In this document: one piece after another, positions 34,601-49,075 of the stretch
Layout: the number at the start of each line of letters is the position of its first letter
How positions within the stretch are numbered: position 1 is the first letter of the stretch
Made by a program: the position numbers and the translations under genes
Notes under the pieces: model-generated
Databases searched by the model: none
The model's input: only the letters and a program-made list of their open reading frames with translations
Told to the model about the DNA's origin: nothing
DNA from: Adiantum capillus-veneris
Taxonomy: Eukaryota; Streptophyta; Polypodiopsida; Polypodiales; Pteridaceae
Length of the DNA stretch: 64,000 nt
Assembly: GCA_014529385.2 (NCBI GenBank)
Contig: CM043947.1
Span: forward strand, 101,109,811 to 101,173,810
Direction of reading: 5' to 3'

Positions 34601-35939
34601 ATTTGCCCTCTGTGATCAGCTTACAGCCATTCTGGAAATCTTCTACATAACAACCATTTGGATTGAAGCGAACCTGCAAACCCTGCTCAACCATTTGTCC
34701 AACAGAAACAAGATTCTTTGTAATGTTTGGGACATGAAGTACATCTGCTAAGTACTTTGATTTCCCACTCTTCGTATTTAGAGGTATGTCCCCTACATGA
34801 GCAATGGGGTGAGCTGTGTAATCTCCTGTCTGCACATAGCCTGACACATCTGGTTTGCGCATATCTCTAAACCACTCTCCACGAGACGTCATGTGATTAG
34901 AGGCACCTGAATCCACATACCAAACATCATCTTGGGTGGAATTCTCTGCAGTCATTGTATTCATTACATGCTGCATAACAAACATGCGCTCGTTTTTGCT
35001 GTCATCTGCATCTCTGCTAGTAGATGCATAGTTGCCCTGTTCTCTCTTTCTACTTGCTTTGCCCTTTGGACAATCACGTGACATGTGACCTCTTTCACCA
35101 CAAGTCCAACATTCTCTACTATCTGGAGTATGTTGCTGCCTGCTTGATCCTGCACCACGACCTCTTTGACTCCCCCTGCCTTGAGACTGGTTTTCCCTGC
35201 CACCTGTATTGTTTTGATTTGATTGACCTTCCAGAAATTGGCCCCTGCAACCCCTTGGGCCTCGGCCACGACCTCTACCTCTACCTCTGTTGGAGTTAGA
35301 ATAGAAGGCCTGTTCAGAATTATTTCTGCCATGAGAAGAAGATGTGTCAAGGTTCTTCTCCTCAAGAATAAGCATAGAAATCAAATCTTGGAACACGGGG
35401 ATGTCGTCTCTTGTATTCATGGAAGACCTAAAATGTACATACTCATCTCCTAGACCATCCAAGCATGCACGGACAATGTCATCGTCTTCCACTGAGACTT
35501 TAATAGATCCAAGAGCCTCAATGATACTCTTGATCTTCAAAGCATAATCATTGATGGAGAGGTTGTTCCTCTTAACCTGATTTAGCTCTGACTTTAGTTG
35601 AAGCTTCCTGGCCTTGGTGTTCACCTCGAACACTCTGCCTAAGTTTTTCCATGCAATGGCGGGGGTTTCAGCATCCTGTAGATAGCCCATCATGCCATCT
35701 GTGATGCTCATAGAAAGCCAATACATCACTTTGCTCTGGCCTTGTTGCCAGTCCCTCAAAGCTTTCCTTTGTTCTGCTGTAGCATTTGCCTCGGGAATCT
35801 CTGGTTCCTTTTCATTGTCTCCTTCTACATAGTCCCAATAACCTTTTCCTTTTAGGAAATTTGTTATTCTGAACTTCCATGCAGGGTAGTTATTTTTCTC
35901 AAGCTTCTCAGTAACAATCTGACTGAAACCGTCAGACAT
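31590..35939 (-). CDS. Copia G gag-pol polyprotein, full length
   Basis: An open frame of 1449 codons from the ATG at 35939 (MSDGFSQIVTEK, the same start as in E). An in-frame ATG 12 codons upstream exists but lies in leader not shared as coding. Order: gag; Gly/Arg stretch; zinc knuckle CWTCGERGHMSRDC; protease VDSGASNHMT; GAG-pre-integrase IWHKRIGHVN; integrase with DVWGP, RSDGGGEY and GVAERKN (intact DDE); RT with [11 protein letters not shown] and YVDDLIIVG (about residue 1121); RNase H with TDADWAGS and LSSTEAEYRGA. The C-terminus lacks the TAG seen in E after LCDMQS and reads on into the LTR (SRGSVEISSSTP), adding about a dozen residues. It would make RNA, form particles and integrate copies. 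Confidence 0.95.
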   Translation of the reverse strand: MSDGFSQIVTEKLEKNNYPAWKFRITNFLKGKGYWDYVEGDNEKEPEIPEANATAEQRKALRDWQQGQSKVMYWLSMSITDGMMGYLQDAETPAIAWKNLGRVFEVNTKARKLQLKSELNQVKRNNLSINDYALKIKSIIEALGSIKVSVEDDDIVRACLDGLGDEYVHFRSSMNTRDDIPVFQDLISMLILEEKNLDTSSSHGRNNSEQAFYSNSNRGRGRGRGRGPRGCRGQFLEGQSNQNNTGGRENQSQGRGSQRGRGAGSSRQQHTPDSRECWTCGERGHMSRDCPKGKASRKREQGNYASTSRDADDSKNERMFVMQHVMNTMTAENSTQDDVWYVDSGASNHMTSRGEWFRDMRKPDVSGYVQTGDYTAHPIAHVGDIPLNTKSGKSKYLADVLHVPNITKNLVSVGQMVEQGLQVRFNPNGCYVEDFQNGCKLITEGKCVGRMFTLNVDMPEVKAALFTQGTGVVADVDIWHKRIGHVNEQRLHSMQSKQIVKGLPKFKVDGMHKVCAACQFGKQSKGSFPHERNVCKKPLEVVQTDVWGPADTASMHGCRYYVSFIDDHTRKVWVYFMRNKSEVFGHFQDFKVMIEKETDMQIKTLRSDGGGEYFSNDFSYFLRMHGIHRQFTCRYTPQQNGVAERKNRHIAEVARALMNEKNMPHHFWAEAVNTAVYIMNRTPTAAVHDVTPEEKFTGTKPDLAHLKVFGCIAYVHVPDELRRKLDPKAEKCILVGYSLEQKGYRCYNPTTRELRVSRDVVFDEMSSWYSNAHGTIGADVKDDVVVQNVRPQSQVLSGPQESSSRGSVEKPWNGRLRTQVTPPTGTGNVSRKGKEKVDEPSFMVDASSGFSRVDMDSDGSEQSLDEEFGIPAVKTPGVRKVQEDARGQRSDPGPRRSNRVRNPVQKLTYDGYLAHHQAYMAKVIQDVEPTCFEDAVGNVNWDDAMNEQMAALEANDTWELVPLPSGKKAIGCKWVYKTKHKADGNIERHKARLVAKGYAQMYGIDYEETFAPVAKMTTVRAVIAVAASRGWIMHQMDVKNAFLNGELQEEVYMDQPPVYVDPGYPDYVCRLLKALYGLKQGSRAWYDRIAKYLVNIGFRRAHADHSLYVRESDVGIVVITIYVDDLIIVGDNAMEIDHVKGLLKQEFEMKDLGELHYFLGIEVIRTPEGVWLSQRQYALDMLSKYGMADCKPISIPLDVNAKLSAEKGDVVEDVNMYRKIVGSLIYLTITRPDLSYTVGLESQFMQLPRKPHLDGVRRTLRYVQGTLDYALFYAADAPLALYGYTDADWAGSIVDRRSTSGFMFSFGSAAVTWSSKKQPTVALSSTEAEYRGAAVAACEVAWLRTLLEDLGVQVDQQIFIHCDNLTSMQLARNPVFHARTKHIEVHYHYVRERVLAGDIDLVYISTEEQIADIFTKALGAEKLRRFRTMLGLCDMQSSRGSVEISSSTP

Positions 35940-36186
35940 CTTGAAGCACCAAGACAAAATAGCTGCAATCTGCAAAAACCTGCAAATCTGCTGAACCTGC
36001 TATCGTGGTTCCTGTAACGCTTTCTACACTCAACGAGTGTCCAAAATCAAGCGTTTCACAACCACTGTACTTGTACAGTAAATCTCTGTATACTGCACTT
36101 TGGAGACCTGTTCAGAAACTTGTCGTGGATTGCGAACGAAGGGATTGTGATGCTCTTGCTCTCTTAGCCTCTCTTGCCTGCACCAG

Positions 36187-36198
36187 GCTCTGATACCA
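36187..36198 (-). other. Primer binding site of G
   Basis: On the minus strand TGGTATCAGAGC starts immediately after the 5' LTR, the standard plant copia site for initiator tRNA-Met. Confidence 0.95.
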
Positions 36199-36520
36199 TG
36201 TAAAGAGCGAGGATGCAAGAGAGCTACACAAGACAAGCACAAAGCACACAGAGATGGAAAGCTTCTTCTTCTTCTTCACAGAAAAGAGAGTACAAAATGA
36301 CTAAGTGCTAAAGCTGAAAAGTACCACATATGTACATGCGGTCACTAAGTGTGAACTCGCTAGAAGCGTACCAGGCTGGCACTATAAGTGTAGTCCAGCT
36401 GTAGAATCACTGGCAGAGATCCTCCGTGTCGGTCACCTAACGCGCCAGTGAGTAAATGCCGTAAGCGGCCAAGACCCGTAGTGGATGCCAGCTCAAGGTG
36501 TAGAGCTCGACATCTCAACA
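36199..36520 (-). repeat. 5' LTR of G
   Basis: 322 bp, differing from 31296-31617 at four positions by eye. It lies 138 bp from the oppositely oriented 3' LTR of E, forming a large inverted repeat. Confidence 0.95.
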
Positions 36521-36525
36521 GGCGG

Positions 36526-36658
36526 GCGACATCGACTTGGTCTACGTCAGCACAGAGGAGCAGATAGCGGATATCTTTACCAAGGCCCTCGGAGCTGAGA
36601 AGCTTCGACGTTTCCGGACTATGCTTGGACTCTGCGACATGCAGAGCTAGAGGGGGAG
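36526..36658 (+). pseudogene. Copia E: last part of RNase H and polypurine tract
   Basis: Coding resumes with DIDLVYVSTEEQIADIFTKA and ends LCDMQS followed by TAG. AGAGGGGGAG at 36649-36658 is the polypurine tract directly before the 3' LTR. It completes the gene interrupted at 31295. Confidence 0.9.
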
Positions 36659-36980
36659 TGTTGAGATGTCGAGCTCTACACCTTGAGCTGGCATCCACTA
36701 CGGGTCTTGGCCACTTACGACATTTACTCACTGGCGCGTTAGGTAACCGACACGGAGGATCTCTGCCAGTGATTCTACAGCTGGACTACACTTATAGTGC
36801 CAGCCTAGTACGCTTCTAGCGAGTTCACACTTAGTGACCGCATGTACATATGTGCTACTTTTCAGCTTTAGCACTTAGTCATTTTGTACTCTCTTTTCTG
36901 TGAAGAAGAAGAAGAAGCTTTCCATCTCTGTGTGCTTTGTGCTTGTCTTGTGTAGCTCTCTTGCATCCTCATTCTTTACA
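36659..36980 (+). repeat. 3' LTR of copia E
   Basis: It begins TGTTGAGATGTCGAGC and ends TTCTTTACA, followed by the target duplication CGTTC at 36981-36985. Confidence 0.95.
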
Positions 36981-36985
36981 CGTTC

Positions 36986-39142
<2,157 letters not shown>

Positions 39143-39244
39143 AAAGCAAGCCCAAGGCAGTATGAAGGGGATCCAAGGTGGTCAAAAAGTAAAGTTCCAA
39201 TGTGGTAAAAAAATAAAAAAATCAAAATGCCAAGGGGACACAAG

Positions 39245-39595
39245 TGTCAAGAGATAGAGAAGGAGAGAGCTTGAGCTCTTGCAGGCACACACACCCACAA
39301 AAATTGAGGCAAAAGACTATACTTCTTCTTCCTCACAAACTCAAGATAAGAGGTCTAGAAAACATAAAGAAAAATACTACATAGAATGGAAACTAGTACA
39401 ACGGTCTTGTATGAACTGCTAGTGAGTGAGGTGAGTAAACAAGTGTGCCATCACTCCGATAGGTAGACTAGCTTGTTGTAGTCCAACTTTAGTATCACTG
39501 GGGAAGAGATGGGTACCCAGCAAGGCGCGCCAATGCTAATAATTGTTGATGGTAGTCATCCAAGAGTCGTACATGTTGAGCTTGACATCTCAGCA
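39245..39595 (-). mobile_element. LTR of copia relict H
   Basis: The plus strand starts TGTCAAGAGATAGAGAAGG and ends ACATCTCAGCA, matching the end pattern of G (TGTAAAGAG...ATCTCAACA). Internal stretches resemble G, such as the CAAGGCGCGCCAATG segment against the AACGCGCCAGTGAG segment of G. It is a related but much older copia family member, about 351 bp. Confidence 0.65.
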
Positions 39596-39850
39596 CTCAC
39601 CCTCAAGATCAATGCCATCTCTCATATTCCAAGCATCACTCAAAATTGTCGTACCTTCGTTGCTCCAAAGGACTTCATGAAGTTATCTGCAACCTACTCA
39701 TCCTTCGCCACATACTCTAGGTCGATGTCGTGCCTGCTAAGATTCTCTCTCTAATGAAGTGGTAGTGCACCTCAATGTGCTTCACCCTGGCATGAAACAC
39801 TGGGTTTTGTGCCAATTGTATGTTGCTCATCCGTCACCACGTACTCCATG
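39596..39850 (-). pseudogene. Copia relict H: end of RNase H
   Basis: The minus-strand translation gives [20 protein letters not shown] and FIRERILAG, close to G ([20 protein letters not shown]), then decays through stops. The element is cut near 39850 and nothing of the rest is visible. Confidence 0.75.
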
Positions 39851-40139
39851 TCATAAAATCTAATATCTAACAAACCCAAATGATCTTCTCATATTAAGAT
39901 GATCATTTAATGTGGGAGAATAAATGGGAACAAGGGTTAGAATATAGACATGTGCTTATGGATCTATCTCAACACTAGGCCAAAGTCAAAGGGGTCCAAA
40001 TGAGAGATGGTATGTCAAAGAGAAATGCTAGCTAATGGAGCTTGAAAGACCTTAGGGTTAGCTTCATTAAAGACCTCCAATGGATAGTGTAAAATTCCTT
40101 AGACCTTAGGCAAGCTAGGGTTGTGCTTGAGGTGGGAAC

Positions 40140-40315
40140 CCGGCCCAAGCTTGAGGTGCTTGTCGTGCTTTGCTGACTAAGGTGCTTGAGGTGATTGTCA
40201 TGCTTGCTAACTAAGGTGCTTGAGGAGCTTTTCATGCTTGCTGACTAAGGTGCTTGAGGTGCTTAATGACTAAGGTGCTAAGGTGCTTCATGACTAAGGT
40301 GCTTGAGAGGCTTGG
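40140..40315 (+). repeat. Minisatellite with CTAAGGTGCTTGAGG core
   Basis: The core CTAAGGTGCTTGAGG starts at about 40176, 40211 and 40245 (period 34-35 bp), then shorter degenerate units continue at about 40270, 40278 and 40294. Confidence 0.8.
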
Positions 40316-40727
40316 GGTGTTCCAAAAGTCAACAAGTATCCCTACTCATGGGGGGGCGAGCCCTCATTATAGGGGCATGAGAGATAGTACACACATCCTC
40401 ACACAAGGCAAGCCTAGTCTAAAGAAGCAACAAGGACACTTGTCAAGTTTCTCTCCATGTTGCCCTCATGGTATGTCTAAAGCCTATTGGTTGGCCTCTC
40501 TCAAGGGTCCAATGATAATTTAGCTAATTAAAGTAATTGCTTATGCATTTATCAAGCCCTTTCTCTCAAAGGGGAAAGGGGGACACTTGTACTAAGGCTA
40601 GCATGGTTGCTTGATATGCACTCTGCATGTGATTGGCTAAGCTTGTAGGGGTCCAATCAATTTGAAGCTTGAGCTACAATGAGGGGTCGACCAAGGAAGC
40701 TAGGGGCTTGCTTATAGGGTATAATCT

Positions 40728-40729
<2 letters not shown>

Positions 40730-40815
<86 letters not shown>
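40730..40815. repeat. (AC)n microsatellite
   Basis: About 43 uninterrupted CA units. Confidence 0.98.
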
Positions 40816-40817
<2 letters not shown>

Positions 40818-41887
40818 ATTGTGCGAAGTGCAAAGTGCAAGAGCTCCATCTCCTTCTCCAAGATTGTTGAGAACTTGAGAGCTTAGACCAACACTCTTAG
40901 CTATGGAAAATCCAACCAAGAGCCATGCTTCAATGCTTAACCTTGCCATCTTCTTTATCATCATTATTATACTATTATGTTATGCTATACAAGAAGAGTG
41001 ATGATAAGTGAGGAGCTATCTCTTTCTCGTATGTTACTTATTCTTCCTCTTCCCTACCCTCATTCCCCGCTAGCTCTCTCCACCTTTGAAGGTGTTTGAG
41101 GCCTTGGGACCGAGGCCGGGGATGGTTAATGCTTTTGCAAAGTTTATGTTATGCTCGTGATGCATGAAGCTTTCCATCTTGATATCATCACCTAGGTCAC
41201 AAGGAACACAAAAATTGTATTGTACTAAGTCTCTCTTTATGGGAGAATCTATAAAAGAAAATCCTATTGAATGGGCATAAATCCGGTCCTCAATTGTTGT
41301 CATGTTCTCTAATTTTCTCTCACGCAAAATTATTGTTCATGCCAAGTTAATTAAGTATAATGGTTGTGTTTCTACCACTAATTAAGTTCACCCTCTATGT
41401 TCTCAAAGTAGTCTCATTAAATGCTCAATATAATTCTCTTAATTCCGCTTTTCTCAATATTTATAGGCCATTTTCATTACATTGGTATCATAGGTATTGG
41501 TGTCTCTTTTCTTGCTTAAGAAGAGAGGTCCTTAAGTGTTCCATGAAAGGTTGGACTTGTTCATTGCAATAGGGTAAGTGGTACAAGGATCTATTAACTT
41601 GGTTGAAAAGGAATTAGTTGGAGGTACACTATTGGGAACTATAGTCTTAATAATGGAGTCTCTCGGGGCTTTCCTTTGGCTTAACCATTATTGAGCTACT
41701 AGCAAGCTCAACAGGGACCATATCAACCGAGCAATGCTAGATCCTTTCCACTACTCTTTGTAATCAATAGTGTCTAAACCACGGGTGTGGCTGCCTGTGA
41801 ACTAATTTTCAACGGTAAAGAAGAGTAGCGACTAAGGTTTTTGAGGGTACCAAAGAACAAAGTAATTTATACATAAGTTTAATTAGC

Positions 41888-43060
41888 ATGACTAACGATA
41901 ACCAAGAGATTAGAATGTATATTGACAGCTTTCATTTTGCACATGAAGGTGCTAATGATGATGGCCCCATGTTTGTTAATTATCTTGTTATTAGGTTGCA
42001 ACAAGCTATGGGCAACCCTACTTTGCAAGCCGAAGTTACTCAACAACTTTGTGATTATGGAATTTCCCTTTCTCTCCAAGATCTCTCTCCTCTTGGAGAG
42101 AGATCTTAGGAGGCCTCTTGACGAGACTCCCAAAAGAAGACTCTCTCCCATAAGAGAGGAGAAATCCAAAGAACAAGAAAGAAGTGAATCACGAAGTTCC
42201 TCTAAAGATGTGGCTCTAGAAAGACGGCAGTCTAGACGGTCGCTAACTCCTCCCAAGATGAAATGGTCAACCCATAGTCCTTCTCCTCGTCACTTCGCAA
42301 GAGAGAAAACAAAGGAAGAAAAAGGCAAGAAATAGGTCACCCTCTTCTCCTCCTTCTTCACCTTCCTCCTCTTCCGATGATGAAAGCAATAGCTATTCTC
42401 CTACAAAATACAAGAGGAGAGGACATCACAAATCCTACCCTGCATGGAGAAGGTCCTAAAACCTCAAGAAGTTCAAAGAGAGAGGAAAGAGTATTACTTT
42501 TCTCACCTATGATGACACCTTTGGTGCTACCGACAAATTATTGACCTTCATCCAGCAATTTAATGTGGCCTTTGGAGATGAGGGCTTCACGGAGTCCTCT
42601 AAGCTACTCCATATAGCTATGCATTCCAAAAATTTGTTCTTCAATGGTGGGTTAGCCTTTGTGGCAATGGTGAAGCCCCAAAGACATGGAAAACTTTACG
42701 AATTTCCATCATGAAGCAATTCCTTGCAAGCGATGGAAAGGACAAAGTGCTTATCAAATGGCAAATTTTGAAGCTGCTCTCCAACTAGTCTATCCAAAAA
42801 TATGTGGACAAGTTTTGGGATTTACATCTCAAGGCTATTGTCTTTCAAAAGATAGACTTTTCCGAGCAAAAGAAACAATTCTGTGCGGGATTACCTAAAG
42901 AAATGGTCGAGTATGTCAACTCCCAACGGCCTGGTTCTATCACCAAAGTAATCCGCCACACTATGTTTGCTTCACGCATCAATTTCACCCAAGGGGCTAG
43001 AATGCCAATCCCATGGAAAACAAAGATCAAAATGATGCAAAGGGGATAAACAATGCCAGA
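41888..43060 (+). pseudogene. Retrotransposon gag relict with RS-like segment
   Basis: Collinear fragments in shifting frames begin MTNDNQEIRMYIDSFHFAHE. A basic Ser/Arg-rich part follows (RRLSPIREEKSKEQERSESR, about 42110-42330). Then comes a gag core with KSITFLTYDDTFGATDKLLT, KFWDLHLKAIVFQKIDFSEQ, KKQFCAGLPKEMVEYVNSQR. The last part resembles the retrotransposon gag fold of plant gypsy elements. At least four frame breaks are present. It lies upstream of the purine tract and LTR of J, so it may be the gag of a coding relative in the same tandem array. Confidence 0.6.
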
Positions 43061-43321
43061 AAATCCTACCAAGGCAATTCCAACAACAATACACGATCCC
43101 TTGGTGGATCGTTGTAATCAGTAACATTCATAGATAATGCAACTAGAAAAATGTTAGCAGCGGTTAACACAGGTTATACTGAATATGAGTCAAGCGGGAG
43201 ATATGCTATGGTTGTGCATAATATATCCAACTCACTTTGTATAAGTCTTGGGCTCATTGGGAATTCCAAAGTTGTATATGCTAGCTAGAGGGCTCAAACT
43301 TAAACCCATAGTAGAAGGGAT
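43061..43321 (+). other. Non-coding spacer ending in a purine tract
   Basis: No coding signal until CATAGTAGAAGGGAT at 43307-43321, directly before the LTR of J. The same 15 bases precede the second LTR at 61241-61255. Confidence 0.6.
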
Positions 43322-44150
43322 TGTGGTGAAAGACTTTAAAAGGAATCCTTTATGCAAGGAGGCTTCATTCTTGAGTATCCACTCTTGAGGATTCACTTTT
43401 GAGAACTCTCTCTCTTGAGCGTTCATTCTATGGATGGCCTAGCCTTGAGCTTAATTCCCATGCTTAAGAGGCTAGTACTAATCCATTGTAATTGGAGAAG
43501 CTTGATTAATCTAATATTTATTTTACTCATTAGTTTTATCTTCTCTAAATTTCATTATGTCATGAAGTAGTATTACACTCTCATTATTCTAGATTTGAGA
43601 GAGGTAGGTACTTCTTGCTTTGATCTTAACTCTTTCTTCCCTAAGTATTTCAATTTGTTGATTACTTCTCTAATTCTCTTGATTTGTGTATTGTGTGTGC
43701 ACTCTTGGTCATGTCATTAGAGTTTGTGCCTAATTGTGTGCTTAAGTGTGTGAAGGTTTAAGAGCCTTGAGCTCAATGCCACTTGCATGTGATATGATTA
43801 GAGTACCTTGGTTGGCATATGATGATTGGGAAAGCCAACTTCAATGTAATTAGTGTGTGATTTGATCATGAATGCTTGTGTTGACTTTGTTCTTGTGACT
43901 CCATAAGATTGTCAAGTCGGACTTTGGTGGACTTGATGTGTGTAGGAGTTGATAGATTAGTGATTAGAGAACGATTAGGGTTGGTCTTGCCATGGATAAT
44001 CTCTACTTGCATTGGAGAGGTATTCTCTTGAATCCTCTATTTCTATTCATCCGATGCTTGTGCTTCCATGTCCTAGCCGGATTTCCAATCCACGGATTTG
44101 ATAATTTTGTGTGGGTTGTGATTAGGTCGTTTCTACAATGCCTCCCAACA
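43322..44150 (+). repeat. First LTR of J
   Basis: It begins TGTGGTGAAAGACTTT and ends CCTCCCAACA. A small frame of 61 codons crosses its right border in both copies but extends into the primer site and is not convincing as a gene. Confidence 0.8.
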
Positions 44151-44152
44151 TT

Positions 44153-44170
44153 TGGCGCCGTTGTCGGGGA
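44153..44170 (+). other. Primer binding site of J1 (tRNA-Asp type)
   Basis: TGGCGCCGTTGTCGGGGA, one base from the TGGCGCCGTTGCCGGGGA site common in plant Athila/Tat elements. Confidence 0.85.
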
Positions 44171-46620
<2,450 letters not shown>

Positions 46621-48641
46621 CGTCGCAAGCAAAGACAAACATCTCATACGTGCACGATGATACAGACTTCCAGCTCATCGATGCTGCTTTTAGCTACCTT
46701 TTAAAAAAGCGGTTTTCATTGACTCCCAATCAATGCACTCTCTTGACCCCACCCTACTTACCCTGCTAAGCTGAACCATAGAACACCTACACCCTATAAT
46801 CTAGACCCACCTCCTGCCATGCGAGGCCACTAGTTGTTGTTATCTCTCACCTGCCAACCTGTGGTCGTGACTCGTGATAACACTACACACATTTGCCTTG
46901 CACCACTTGTCGTCATCCGATGGCTGACCAGTTTGCCAGACTTTGTGTAGTTTGTGTGCCAACCAACTCTCCCCATCACCCCTTGCAGGTGGCTTTTGGT
47001 TGTAGCTTATTGACATGTGCACACCATCTTGGACTGCTACCTTCATAACGCCAAACACACACACACACACACACACAAACACACGCTGGTCCTTGGATGC
47101 CACACACACATTTTTTTTTTTAGTTTTCTGTAGTGTTGGGCAACTTGACGCACTGATAACGCACAATCCCTCAAGACTTGGAGCCTCTTGGTATTCTCGC
47201 AAGCCTGTGGCAGCCAGCTAGTTGAATGCAAACCCATCAGCTCCACACACTGCCTTACCCAATCAATACTCTCCCGATTTTGTGCAAAGAATAGAGCAAC
47301 ACACTTTAATATTTCATGCTATGTGGTCTATCCATGGAAAGCCTCATGCACCATCACCATTTTGTACCGATCTGCAGCGGCTGTGCTCCTGAGTTCTATT
47401 GTAAAACGAAAGAGGTCTACGCCGACTTGTTGAGAGCAAACATGCAGCGTTGCAGGTCATCACATTCTCCATCAAGCCCATCAATTACAAGCACATACCT
47501 AGCTTTGTTTGGATCACCCACACACATAGTGCACTTCCTGAGATCCCTACTCTCTGGCTCTCTCTCTGTCGCCTACACAGCTTGCCGCCATGCGATATTG
47601 GAATCAAAAACAAAAAAACAAGTATATATGAAAACTGAAAAGATATTTTGGGGCTTGCTCCCACCCTTTCCTTCAAAAAGTAGCGAGACTTGAGCTATTG
47701 GCTCTACTAAAGTGAAAATTCATCTGAAGCAATAGTCATTGATTATTGTTGCTATTCAATTGGTTATTCTTATTATATGATAAATGACATTAATTGTTTG
47801 TTTACACTTGCAACATGAGAAGCATGACTTGAGCATGAGCGTGAATGTTGTGATAATTTCTTGAAGATGATTCGGAGTGAAGCTTTGCCTTTTGTTGCAT
47901 TGTAGATCACTTAGCTAAGAGCCTAACATATCCCCTTGCACCATGTAAAGATTGGCTATACAAAGCCAATGCACCATTGCCATTTATCTCTCCTTTCTTG
48001 CTTTGTACGTTAAAACTTGCTTTGTGTCATGATTTCAGATTCTTTAATGGACTACATTGAAACCTAGGAGACATAATTGAGCATAAATATTTTGTGATGC
48101 TTGCGGTATATGCAAAATGCTTTTTTGCTCTAGCATATTTTTGAAGATATGGTGGCTTATGATAGGTTTTGGTGCCTTGAATGCGGGCATCAAATGTGTG
48201 CTATGCGTGTGTAATCATTTCCATGAATAAATGAACTCTCATTCCACAAAAAAATTGACTTGTGCATAGTTTGATTCTCGAATTCATTGGCATTTTCACT
48301 GCACTACATGAACAATTCTTTTTGGCAAGCATACAAGCTTCATTTGAGAGCTAAATTGATGATGCATTCATGCTTGATGGTGGCGAGTACGCATTAAAGT
48401 TTGGGTTTGACATTGCTTGTACATTTGAATTGAATAAAAAACCTACATAGCACTAATTGGGCTTCTTGAATGACCATGGGATAGCCATAAATTTTGGGTT
48501 TGTGATTGATCTTGAGTTCTTTTAGTGCTTGTGCTGAATTTCCATATTCTTAAGAGCACTAATGATTGACTTTGTTCTTTAAGAGTGACTGGAAAAATGA
48601 GATTCCATTGCAGATACGAGATGTCGGCATTGCATCATATT
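46621..48641. other. Gene-less internal stretch of J1
   Basis: A GC-richer patch at about 46630-47690 has several short frames on both strands with no recognisable domain. A short (AC)n lies at about 47055. The rest is AT-rich and non-coding. The GC patch could be an older insertion into J, but no ends were found. Confidence 0.35.
47951..47970. repeat. Hairpin with 7-bp stem and 6-base loop
   Basis: ATTGGCTATACAAAGCCAAT, the strongest member of the hairpin family also present in the 135-bp repeats at 48642-49075. Confidence 0.7.
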
Positions 48642-49075
48642 GCAAAACTTGGCTATTTAGAGCCATTCCAATCCTTTGGATTAAAATTCGTATACTCTAG
48701 CTCATAGCTTGGTCTAAAGTGAAAGTGTTTTCATTTGAGCTAGTGTTTACCCAAATTTTTTGAGAGCTTTCAAATACAAAATTTGGCTATTGAGAGCCAT
48801 TTACTTTCATTCCATTAAAAGTTGAAGTGATCTCTAGCTCATAGATTTCTCTAAAAATTGAAAAATTTCATGTGAGCTAGTTGCTAGCCAACTTTTTTAA
48901 AAGCTTTAAATTGTAAAATTTGGCTTTGAAGAGCCACTTCATTTCACCAAAGTTACATTATTTTCAGCTCTTGGCTTGTTTTTAATTCCATATTTCATTG
49001 AGCTAGAAACTAATCAACTTTGAATCATGCATGAGAGATTGTAAAAATTGCAAAATGTGCTTATTTAGAAGCAAT
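48642..49075 (+). repeat. Diverged tandem repeats, period about 135 bp
   Basis: Units start at about 48642, 48777, 48913 and 49050 at the motif GCAAAACTTGGCTAT or its variants, followed by CTAGCTCATAG and TGAGCTAG segments. The fourth unit is partial. Each unit opens with a 5-bp stem and 6-base loop, listed as a finding. Confidence 0.8.

Larger units (their letters stand above)
31296..36520 (-). mobile_element. Copia element G, intact and potentially autonomous
   Basis: LTRs of 322 bp each, 5-bp duplication GGCGG (31291-31295 and 36521-36525), perfect primer site, polypurine tract and an open polyprotein. The two LTRs differ at four positions by eye (about 1.2 percent). It belongs to the same family as E and sits in E in opposite orientation. 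All catalytic motifs of copia elements are present, making it the best candidate for an active element in the window. Confidence 0.95.
15459..36980 (+). mobile_element. Copia element E, complete ends, interrupted by D and G
   Basis: Both LTRs are present (15459-15777 and 36659-36980) with a 5-bp duplication CGTTC at 15454-15458 and 36981-36985. Removing D (19186-30470) and G (31296-36520) leaves about 5 kb. By-eye comparison of the LTRs gives nine substitutions, eight of them transitions, and one 3-bp length difference in about 319 bp. The internal order is gag, protease, integrase, RT, RNase H, as in Ty1/copia. E and G belong to one family. E is dead: stops, frameshifts, a 207-bp RT deletion and two insertions. 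Confidence 0.93.
39851..41887. other. Gene-less stretch with tandem repeats
   Basis: No coding domain seen. It contains the 34-35-bp repeat cluster and a long (AC)n microsatellite listed separately. The last 150 bases may be leader of the gag relict that starts at 41888. Confidence 0.4.

Noticed and set aside
40140-40315. CRISPR array
   Set aside because: Direct tandem repeats without unique spacers, in a plant retrotransposon context.
44153-44170. tRNA gene fragment
   Set aside because: Only the 18-base primer-complementary segment is present; no cloverleaf can be formed.
46630-47693. Possible PPR-like or other host gene on the minus strand
   Set aside because: Only isolated short resemblances; no repeat periodicity and many stops.
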